Source of the DNA: Agreia sp. PsM10
GTDB taxonomy: Bacteria; Actinomycetota; Actinomycetes; Actinomycetales; Microbacteriaceae
Reading direction: 5' to 3'
Assembly: GCF_030433855.1 (NCBI RefSeq)
Contig: NZ_JARUXC010000015.1
Location: 1-64,000, forward strand
Length of the DNA: 64,000 nt
Positions 50,169 to 56,918 of this stretch are shown piece after piece. Position numbers and translations under genes: made by a program. The notes under the pieces were generated by a model that ran no database searches, was not told where the DNA came from, and was given only the letters and a program-made list of their open reading frames with translations. Position 1 is the first letter of the stretch; every line of letters starts with the position of its first letter.

Positions 50169-51574
50169 CCGCCCCGAGCATCGTCTGGTTCCGCGACGAC
50201 CTGCGCGTCTCAGACAACCCGGCCCTGCATGCCGCCGCAGAGCACGGCGGGCCCATCGTGTGCCTCTACATTCTGGATGACGCCAGCTCAGGGCTCCGGC
50301 CGCTGGGCGGTGCGGCCCGCTGGTGGCTGCACCACAGCCTCTCGTCGCTCGCCGCGTCGCTGCGCGACATCGGACTCGAGCTCACGCTTCGTCGCGGCGC
50401 TGCCGCCGAGGTCATCGACTCCGTCGTCACCGACACGGGCGCGCAGGCTGTCTTCTGGAACCGGCGCTACGGAGAGGCCGAACGAACCGTGGATGCCGGC
50501 ATCAAGTCGTCGCTGCGAGCCTCGGGGCTCGAGGTGCAGAGCACGCAGGCCTCCCTGCTGTTCGAACCCTGGACGGTGATGACCGGCCAGGACGCTCCGT
50601 ATCGGGTCTTCACCCCGTTCTACCGGTCGTGCCTCGCCCGGCAGGAGCCACGGCATCCATTGCCTGTCGACGACGACGTGACGGCTCTGCCCGATGTGGC
50701 CGGCGACGATCTCGCCGACTGGGATCTGCTGCCCACGACCCCTGACTGGGCCGGCGGCCTTCGCGAATCGTGGACACCGGGCGAGGCGACCGCCATGACG
50801 CGTCTGCGCTCGTTCCTCGAGACCGAGCTGTCGTCGTATGTGGCCGAGCAGGACCTGCCGGCGCAGGATGCGACATCCGGGCTCTCGCCCTATCTGCGCT
50901 GGGGCGAGATCAGCCCGTTCCAGGTATGGCACGAGACGCGCTCGTACGTGGCTTCGCTCGACCGTCGCACCGCCGAGGGCGCACGCGCATCCGAGGGGGC
51001 GAGCGCGTTTCTGCGCCAGCTCGTGTGGCGCGAGTTCTCATACCACCTGCTGTTCCACTGGCCGCAGATCACGCACTCGAACATGCGGCCGGCCTTCGAC
51101 GACTTCCCGTGGGCCGAGCCGACCGATGTCGTCATGGAGGCGTGGCAGATGGGGCGCACCGGCATCCCCCTCGTCGACGCGGGCATGCGCGAGCTGTGGA
51201 AGACGGGCATCATGCACAACCGGGTGCGCATGGTCGTGGCGTCGTTTCTCGTGAAGAACCTGCGCATCGACTGGCGGGAGGGCGAGCGGTGGTTCTGGGA
51301 CACGCTCGTCGACGCCGACCCTGCGGCGAACGCGGTGAACTGGCAGTGGGTGGCCGGGTCGGGTGTCGACGCGGCGCCGTACTTCCGGGTGTTCAACCCC
51401 GAGCTGCAGGCCACGAAGTTCGATCCGCACCGCGAGTACATCCGTCGCTTCGTGCCCGACATCGACGCCGAGACCTATCCCCCGCCGCTCGTCGATCTGA
51501 AGCAGTCGCGCGCGGCTGCCCTGCATGCCTATGCCTCGATCTCGAAGGATCGCGCGTTGGGCGAGCCCGGCTAG
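50165..51574 (+). CDS. phr: Cryptochrome/deoxyribodipyrimidine photolyase
   Basis: A 469-aa flavoprotein that repairs UV pyrimidine dimers with blue light. The N-terminal photolyase alpha/beta domain (SIVWFRDDLRVSDNPALHAA) binds the antenna cofactor. The C-terminal FAD domain shows SAFLRQLVWREFSYHLL, TGIPLVDAGMRELWKTG, MHNRVRMVVASFLVKNL and the Trp-rich DADPAANAVNWQWVAGSG. Class I CPD photolyases look like this. It is coupled to the MarR regulator gene. Confidence 0.94.
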   Translation: MTAPSIVWFRDDLRVSDNPALHAAAEHGGPIVCLYILDDASSGLRPLGGAARWWLHHSLSSLAASLRDIGLELTLRRGAAAEVIDSVVTDTGAQAVFWNRRYGEAERTVDAGIKSSLRASGLEVQSTQASLLFEPWTVMTGQDAPYRVFTPFYRSCLARQEPRHPLPVDDDVTALPDVAGDDLADWDLLPTTPDWAGGLRESWTPGEATAMTRLRSFLETELSSYVAEQDLPAQDATSGLSPYLRWGEISPFQVWHETRSYVASLDRRTAEGARASEGASAFLRQLVWREFSYHLLFHWPQITHSNMRPAFDDFPWAEPTDVVMEAWQMGRTGIPLVDAGMRELWKTGIMHNRVRMVVASFLVKNLRIDWREGERWFWDTLVDADPAANAVNWQWVAGSGVDAAPYFRVFNPELQATKFDPHREYIRRFVPDIDAETYPPPLVDLKQSRAAALHAYASISKDRALGEPG

Positions 51575-51580
51575 GGCCCC

Positions 51581-51629
51581 GTTCCCTGAGCCCGTGGAAG
51601 GGGCCCGCTCCCTGAGCCCGTCGAAGGGC
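51581..51629. repeat. Two tandem TTCCCTGAGCC...GAAGGG repeat units
   Basis: GTTCCCTGAGCCCGTGGAAGGG (51581 on) and CTCCCTGAGCCCGTCGAAGGG (ending 51629) are head-to-tail copies of the element also found in resB and before gabT. They follow the photolyase stop within seven bases. Confidence 0.75.
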
Positions 51630-51649
51630 AGCACATCGACTAGCAACAT

Positions 51650-51679
51650 ATGCACCTTCCATGTCCACGGAAGGTGCAT
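51650..51679. terminator. Perfect hairpin after photolyase
   Basis: ATGCACCTTCC (51650-51660) pairs exactly with GGAAGGTGCAT (51669-51679) over 11 bases with an 8-base loop. It lies in the 293-base region between the convergent photolyase and HExxH membrane protein genes; the rest of that region holds only repeat copies. It may end the photolyase transcript. Confidence 0.6.
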
Positions 51680-51796
51680 CTCCGACGACTGGATCCGCGC
51701 CGCGCGATCGACCCGGCGCTTATGCACGCAAAGACCGACCCATGGACACCTTTGGGCCGAGTCGATGCAGACGCGCGGGTGACTTCTCGGCCGGCG

Positions 51797-51854
51797 GCCC
51801 TTCGCCAGGCTCAGGGAACGGGCATGACGTCGCTCCCTGAGCCTGTCGAAGGGC
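51797..51854. repeat. Inverted pair of CCCTGAGCCTGTCGAAGGG repeats
   Basis: Bases 51797-51817 and 51834-51854 are inverted copies (20 of 21 positions) of the dispersed element, forming a long stem just before the stop codon of the convergent membrane protein gene. Confidence 0.8.
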
Positions 51855-51867
51855 TGAACCGCGGCGG

Positions 51868-53061
51868 CTAGATCCCCTCTCCGGGCACGATCGTCGAGTC
51901 GATGCTGCGGTTCAGCGCCTGCGCGTCGGCGTCGAGATCGCGCAGCTGCTGCTGCAGGTCTCCGAGCTGGGTGATCTTGTCGTTGATGGCCGTCCGACGC
52001 GTCTCAAGGTCGGCGTCGCGAGCGATCAGCGCGGCCTTGTCGGCGTCGAACGCCGCGGGATTGTCCGAGTATCCGTAGGCCTGGTTCTTGGCGATGAACG
52101 CGTCGATGTCTGTGTTGAGCTGCGTCTGGTCGGCGTTGAACGTGTTCGTGTCGGACTCGATCTCATCCGCGAGCGCGAGGATCTGGTTCGACAGGTCGGT
52201 GGTCTGCTGCTCGAGGTCGCTGAACACCTTCTCGTATGCGGCGTGGAGGCCGACGACGACGCTGCGATCGGTGAAGTACGTCTTGTAGTAGGTCTCGAGC
52301 TCCGGGTCGAGGTCGGTGAATTCGGTGCCGATGATCGAGTGCAGCTCGGTGAGGCGGGTCCCCGGCTGCGAGACCGCGTAGGCGTCCATACGCTCCGCCA
52401 GTTCGGGATCGTCTCCGTGAGCGGTGTACGCCTCCTCGAGCAGAACGCCGAGGCGCTCCTGAGACGCGGCGTCGAGCCTGTCGAATGCGGCGTGCAGCAT
52501 CTCGTGGGCGGCGGTGACCTCGCGCAGCCCGTCGAGGCGCTCCTCGGTGACGTCGTACAGGTGGATGGTCTCGCCGGTGTAGCAGCCGAGCAGGAACTGC
52601 TCGGGCCTGATTCCGCAGGCGGTGTTGAACTCGCTGGCCGTGTTCAGCTCGGGGTGGCTCGTGTAGAAGAGGAAGGTGCCGACCTCGTTCATGTCGGCGC
52701 GTTCGACGAGAGACTCGATGTTCTCGCTCGGGGTGAACTCCGCGACCGACTGGCGATCGGCGATGATCCGGGCGTTCGCGGCGTAGTAGATGCCGCCGGA
52801 GACGGGCAGCGCGATGGCCAGCAGTGCCGCGACGCCCACCATCAGGCCCTGCCACCAGGTCATTCCGCGGGTTCGCTTGGGCTTCGGCGATCCGGATGCG
52901 TACGGGTGCGGCGACTGCGCCGGGAACTGCTGGGTCTGCTGCGGCGGATACGGCTGCTGTTGAGGCTGCTGCGGGAACTGCTGCGGCGGCATCGGCGGAA
53001 CCGGCGGTCGACCTTCTGCGCCGCCCTGCTCAGGGCCGGCGGGATACGGGGGCAGACTCAC
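51868..53061 (-). CDS. Membrane-anchored protein with HExxH motif and coiled coil
   Basis: A 397-aa protein. Residues 1-60 are Pro/Gln-rich (cytosolic), then a membrane anchor at about 70-92 (GLMVGVAALLAIALPVSGGI), then an outer domain with EVTAAHEMLHAAFDRL. That HExxH (His186-Glu187-His190) has the form of a zinc-metalloprotease site. The last 150 residues are a long coiled coil (DLEQQTTDLSNQILALADEI). I know similar actinobacterial hypotheticals but no tested function. GTG 53061 has GAGG nine bases upstream. It could be a wall- or envelope-acting protease. Confidence 0.85.
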   Translation of the reverse strand: MSLPPYPAGPEQGGAEGRPPVPPMPPQQFPQQPQQQPYPPQQTQQFPAQSPHPYASGSPKPKRTRGMTWWQGLMVGVAALLAIALPVSGGIYYAANARIIADRQSVAEFTPSENIESLVERADMNEVGTFLFYTSHPELNTASEFNTACGIRPEQFLLGCYTGETIHLYDVTEERLDGLREVTAAHEMLHAAFDRLDAASQERLGVLLEEAYTAHGDDPELAERMDAYAVSQPGTRLTELHSIIGTEFTDLDPELETYYKTYFTDRSVVVGLHAAYEKVFSDLEQQTTDLSNQILALADEIESDTNTFNADQTQLNTDIDAFIAKNQAYGYSDNPAAFDADKAALIARDADLETRRTAINDKITQLGDLQQQLRDLDADAQALNRSIDSTIVPGEGI

Positions 53062-53160
53062 AAAGATTCCTCACACTCGTCGCAATGCCTCCACGATAGC
53101 GGGACTCTGATTTTGCGAGAATGGAGCCGATCGTCGACGACGCCACGAAGGGCGGTGCTC

Positions 53161-53754
53161 ATGGGTGTGTTCTCTCCCGGATTCCTCGGTCGCAGACGCG
53201 AGCGCGACCCCCGTCTGCCACCCGGCCAGCACGCGGTCACGAACTTTCCCGTGCTGTCGGCCGGCCCCATTCCGAACGTGCGCCTCGACCGCTGGACGTT
53301 CGGAATCACGAACGAGCGCAACCAGACCACGGGCTACACCTGGGAGCAGTTCCAGAAGCTCCCGACAGAGGACGTCACCGTCGATCTGCACTGCGTGACC
53401 CGATGGTCGCAGTTCGACATGCCCTGGCGGGGAGTCTCGCTCGACCTGCTGCTCGAGGGGGTCGAGACGACCGCCTCCTTCGCGGTGGCCCGGAGTTACG
53501 GCGGCTACACGACCAACATCCCCCTCGACGAGCTGCGCGGCGGAAAGGCCTGGATCGCGACGCGTTACGACGGCAAGCCGTTGAGCGACAGCCACGGCGG
53601 CCCCGCCCGTCTGCTCGTTCCCCACCTCTACCTCTGGAAGAGCGCGAAGTGGATCAATCGCATCACGCTCCACGCGCACGACCAGCCGGGATTCTGGGAG
53701 ACCAACGGCTACAACAACCATGGCGACCCGTGGCGCGAGGAGCGGTACTGGTGA
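53161..53754 (+). CDS. Molybdopterin-dependent oxidoreductase (sulfite-oxidase/MsrP fold)
   Basis: A 197-aa protein of the SUOX/YedY-like fold. The molybdenum-ligand cysteine lies in DLHCVTRWSQFDMPWRGV (Cys about 79), with VRLDRWTFGI and SDSHGGPARLLVPHLYLWKSAKWI typical of the cytosolic actinobacterial sulfite-oxidase-like group. No Tat signal is present, so it is not an exported MsrP. The substrate is unknown. It precedes a copper-type gene set on the same strand. Confidence 0.88.
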   Translation: MGVFSPGFLGRRRERDPRLPPGQHAVTNFPVLSAGPIPNVRLDRWTFGITNERNQTTGYTWEQFQKLPTEDVTVDLHCVTRWSQFDMPWRGVSLDLLLEGVETTASFAVARSYGGYTTNIPLDELRGGKAWIATRYDGKPLSDSHGGPARLLVPHLYLWKSAKWINRITLHAHDQPGFWETNGYNNHGDPWREERYW

Positions 53755-53818
53755 CCGGTCGGCGTCGTGCGCGCAGACCCGAATAGACTCGGGTGATCAC
53801 TGCGAGACGAGGAGCACG

Positions 53819-54436
53819 ATGAGCGCACGCTGGACACGCGTCGCTCGCGGCAGCCTCGCCGCCGCCTTCTCCACCTTCGTGGCGGCGTTCTCGCACGCCG
53901 TCTCCGGCGGCTCCGCGCCCGGCGTCGCGGCGCTCTCGCTCGCGGTCGCCTTCTCCACTCTGGTGTGCGTGGCCCTCGCCGGCCGTGGCCTGTCGTACTG
54001 GCGCATCGGCGCCTCGGTGGCCGTGAGTCAGGTCTTCTTCCACACACTGTTCAGCCTCATCGTGGAGCCCGCTCCCACCTCGCCGGCGGCACCGACGACG
54101 GCCCACGCCGGCCACGACATGGCCGCCATGTTCCTGCCCACGGGAGCCGCGGCATCCGGCGGCGCGGCGATCACCGTCGACGTCGCCATGGTGGCCGGCC
54201 ACGTGCTCGCGGCCGTCGCGACATTCGCCGCGATCGTGTGGGGCGAGCGGGCCGTTCGAGGCCTGCTGGCCGCCGCGCTCCTGCGCGCGACCCGCTTCGC
54301 CGCACTGCTTCTTCCCGCCCCGGTCCTCGCCCCGCGCACCGTGCGCCTCGGCCGCGTCGCACGCATCGACGCCCCTGCCGTGCTCGAGGTGCTGCGCGCA
54401 TCCGTCTGGCACCGCGGCCCGCCGCTCGCCGCCTGA
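53819..54436 (+). CDS. Membrane protein with His/Met loop, upstream of copper genes
   Basis: A 205-aa integral membrane protein with about five hydrophobic segments and one outer loop rich in His and Met (TAHAGHDMAAMFLP, residues about 97-110). ATG 53819 has GAGGAG five bases upstream. I do not recognise a family. Its place before the ycnI-like and copC-like genes and its metal-liking loop make a role in copper handling plausible (inference). Confidence 0.78.
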   Translation: MSARWTRVARGSLAAAFSTFVAAFSHAVSGGSAPGVAALSLAVAFSTLVCVALAGRGLSYWRIGASVAVSQVFFHTLFSLIVEPAPTSPAAPTTAHAGHDMAAMFLPTGAAASGGAAITVDVAMVAGHVLAAVATFAAIVWGERAVRGLLAAALLRATRFAALLLPAPVLAPRTVRLGRVARIDAPAVLEVLRASVWHRGPPLAA

Positions 54437-54561
54437 CCCCACCCCACGCATCCGGCCGGCACTCGCCCGCGCGCCGGAATTCTTTCGCGCACCCTGCGCA
54501 TCCACTCGCCGGAGCACGCGCGCGTTCGACGCGCCCCTCCGCACAGATTCAAGGACCCACC

Positions 54562-55308
54562 ATGAAGAAATCCACCCCACTCGCCCTCGCCTCGACCGGC
54601 CTCGGAGTCGGCCTGCTGCTCGCCGTCGCCGTTCCCCTCTCGGCCAGCGCCCATGTGAGCGTCACCCCCGGCGCGACCGCGGCCGGCTCGTACACGGTGC
54701 TCACGTTCGCCGTTCCCCATGGATGCGACGGGTCGGCCACCACGACCATCGCCATCGACATTCCCGAGCAGATCGCCTCGGTCACTCCGACGGTCAACCC
54801 GAACTGGGATGTCTCGAAGGTCATGACCCCGCTGGCGACGCCCTCGACGAGTGCTCACGGCGAGGCGGCGACCGAGCGCGTCGGCCAGGTCGTCTACACC
54901 GCCAAGACCCCGCTGGCCGACGGGTACCGCGACACGTTCGCGCTCTCGCTGCAGCTGCCGGCAGACGCGGCCGGCACGACCCTCGACTTCCCCGTGCTGC
55001 AGACCTGCGAGACGGGCTCGACGAACTGGAACGAGGTTCCGGCCGACGGCGCCGACGAGGACTCGGTCGAGCACCCCGCGCCGGCGATCACCGTCACGGA
55101 GGCCGTCGCCACGGAGGCGGACGGCGACCCGGTGAGCGCCGCCGACACGGCGTCATCGGATGCGTCGGGTTCGGTCTCCGACGCCGGCTCGGGCTCCGGC
55201 TCGGGTGACGACGTGCTCGCCCGCGTTCTCGGCATCGGCGGGCTCGTCGTAGGCGCGGTCGGCGTCGTCATCGCGGTCGTTGCGACGCGACGCGCGCGAA
55301 CGGCGTAG
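54562..55308 (+). CDS. YcnI-like copper-associated protein (DUF1775)
   Basis: A 248-aa secreted, membrane-tethered protein: signal peptide to about residue 30 ending SASA, mature N-terminal His (HVSVTPGATAAGSYT), a DUF1775 domain with the conserved tryptophan NWDVSK, a Ser/Gly/Asp stalk and a C-terminal membrane helix (IGGLVVGAVGVVIAVVA). In known members the mature His1 is a Cu(II) ligand. AAGGA lies six bases before the ATG. The following copC gene starts after four bases. Confidence 0.92.
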   Translation: MKKSTPLALASTGLGVGLLLAVAVPLSASAHVSVTPGATAAGSYTVLTFAVPHGCDGSATTTIAIDIPEQIASVTPTVNPNWDVSKVMTPLATPSTSAHGEAATERVGQVVYTAKTPLADGYRDTFALSLQLPADAAGTTLDFPVLQTCETGSTNWNEVPADGADEDSVEHPAPAITVTEAVATEADGDPVSAADTASSDASGSVSDAGSGSGSGDDVLARVLGIGGLVVGAVGVVIAVVATRRARTA

Positions 55309-55312
55309 CAGC

Positions 55313-56023
55313 ATGCGCATCGCACGTCCGAAGCCGTCGGCCCGACGTGCCGCCGCCGTCGGCGCGCTGGCGCTGCTCGCCGCCGTGACGGTCGGAGCGG
55401 TCGGCCACGTGCCGACCGCCTCGGCGCACAACTACCTGGTGTCGTCGACGCCGGAGGCGGGCTCGGTGCTCACCTCGCTGCCACCCGAGTTCGTCATCAC
55501 GACCAACGACGTGCTGCTCGACTTCGGGGGCGAGAACACCGGATCGGCCGGCGCACTCGAGGTGCAGGGCCCCGACGGCCTGTTCTACGGCGACGGCTGC
55601 GTGGCCGTGTCGGGAGCGTCGATCTCGACACCGGCGGCCATCGGACCCGCGGGCGACTACACGGTGATCTGGCGGGTCGTCTCTACCGACGGGCATCCGG
55701 TGTCGAGCCAGTTCTCGTTCACCTGGCAGCCGGATGCCGCACAGGTCGCGTCGGCCGGATCGACCGCGGCCCCCGTGTGTCCGACGTCGAGCGACGCGGC
55801 GGGTGCCGTCGATGGGGCCGGGGCGGCTTCGGGCGACTCGGAAGCGGATTCGCCGGCCCCCACGGCGGGCTCGTCCGACGACGAGTTCCTCTCTGTACTG
55901 GCGTGGGGCGGGGGCGCCCTCGGCGCCGTGGCCATCGCGGTCGTCGCCACCCTGCTCGTGCTGCGTCGCCCCAAGCTGGGAGCCGGCCCGGGAAGTGATT
56001 CACGACCACCCGGGGATATCTAG
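55313..56023 (+). CDS. copC: CopC-domain copper-binding protein
   Basis: A 236-aa exported protein. The signal peptide ends TASA and the mature chain starts with His (HNYLVSSTPEAGSVLTSLP); the second CopC histidine lies in DGHPVSSQFSFTW. A Ser/Ala linker and C-terminal membrane helix (GAVAIAVVATLLVL) anchor it. CopC binds Cu(II) outside the membrane and often passes it to CopD/YcnJ, which is not adjacent here. It is co-transcribed with the YcnI-like gene. A 17-base perfect hairpin follows. Confidence 0.92.
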   Translation: MRIARPKPSARRAAAVGALALLAAVTVGAVGHVPTASAHNYLVSSTPEAGSVLTSLPPEFVITTNDVLLDFGGENTGSAGALEVQGPDGLFYGDGCVAVSGASISTPAAIGPAGDYTVIWRVVSTDGHPVSSQFSFTWQPDAAQVASAGSTAAPVCPTSSDAAGAVDGAGAASGDSEADSPAPTAGSSDDEFLSVLAWGGGALGAVAIAVVATLLVLRRPKLGAGPGSDSRPPGDI

Positions 56024-56030
56024 CCCTGAT

Positions 56031-56076
56031 TGCGAATCGAAGCTCTGGCGCAGACTGGTCAGAGCTTCGATTCGCA
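56031..56076. terminator. Perfect 17-bp hairpin after copC
   Basis: TGCGAATCGAAGCTCTG (56031-56047) is exactly complementary to 56060-56076, with a 12-base loop. It begins 7 bases behind the copC stop codon. The T-run is missing, so it may work as a Rho-assisted stop or protect the 3' end. Confidence 0.75.
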
Positions 56077-56111
56077 GTGTCGCGAGAGGGGCGACCAATG
56101 ACAGGAACAGC

Positions 56112-56414
56112 GTGATCGCAGACAGCACCGCCCAGACGGCCCCGGACTCGACAACAGATTCAGTAACACTCGTGAGATTGTCTCCAACGGAATGGAGAGT
56201 CTCCGACCCTCGCGCATCGGCCCACGATGCCGCATCGCTGCTGGGTTTCATCGAAGCCCGCGGAGGCTCGTTCGAGGTGACGGTTCTGAATCAGGGCGTC
56301 GCATCGTATACCGCATCCGATCTAGACGGCGCACTGGCACTCTTCGCGTCGAAGAGGGATTCCCGTCGACTCTCACCTAATGTGGGAGGAACATCGCGCT
56401 CCGCGATGCGGTAA
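56112..56414 (+). CDS. Small hypothetical protein
   Basis: A 100-aa protein with an acidic disordered N-terminus (about 25 residues) and a small alpha/beta body (VTLVRLSPTEWRVSDPRASA, then SLLGFIEARGGSFEVTVLN, then DLDGALALFAS). GTG 56112 has AGGAA five bases upstream. Proteins with this RLxxxxWRVSD...LLGFIE layout are familiar to me from Microbacteriaceae but have no known role. It ends 16 bases before another lineage-restricted small gene on the same strand. Confidence 0.68.
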   Translation: MIADSTAQTAPDSTTDSVTLVRLSPTEWRVSDPRASAHDAASLLGFIEARGGSFEVTVLNQGVASYTASDLDGALALFASKRDSRRLSPNVGGTSRSAMR

Positions 56415-56430
56415 GACACAAGGGGACAGC

Positions 56431-56760
56431 ATGGGAAAGTTGCTTTACGGTGACTCCGACATCGAGATCGAGTTCGACGACAGGGCTCTGACGCACCTGC
56501 AGATCGTGATCGGCTCCAAGCTGCGCCGGGGCGAGAGCTTCTTCTTCTCGTGGAAAGACGACCCGGCCATCGGCGACGGCCGCTCGAGCATCTGGCTCGA
56601 CAAGTCCATTCCGCTCTACTTCAAGTTCTTCGGCGGCAAGATGCCCACCCTGAATCGCGAGTGGCTCGAGATCCTCACCTCATCGGCGAACAGCGGCCAG
56701 GGCCTCATCTTCTCTGAAGAGCCGAACGGTGCGACGAACCCGCCTCGAGGTCACGTCTAG
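56431..56760 (+). CDS. Small Microbacteriaceae-type protein (DUF7882-like)
   Basis: A 109-aa protein: MGKLLYGDSDIEIEFDDRAL, then KLRRGESFFFSWKDDP, then IWLDKSIPLYFKFFGG and LNREWLEILTSSANSGQGL. Proteins of this type are widespread in this family, sometimes mislabelled as DNA ligase-related; I am not certain of the DUF number. AGGGG lies six bases before ATG 56431. The function is unknown. Confidence 0.8.
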   Translation: MGKLLYGDSDIEIEFDDRALTHLQIVIGSKLRRGESFFFSWKDDPAIGDGRSSIWLDKSIPLYFKFFGGKMPTLNREWLEILTSSANSGQGLIFSEEPNGATNPPRGHV

Positions 56761-56918
56761 AGCTGACGGCTGGGCCGTATCACAGCAGGGGCGAACACGC
56801 CCAACACCCCCTTAACAGGGGTAACTTAAACCTGCTGTTTACACGGGCGACTCCGTTTCGTCGCGAGGTCTGACTTTGATTGAGAGATACCCACCCGTAT
56901 CTCGATCAAGGGAAATCC

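Noticed and set aside
56000-56251. Minus-strand frame with a hydrophobic segment opposite the 56112 gene
   Set aside because: It overlaps the copC hairpin and the better supported plus-strand gene, and has no ribosome site.
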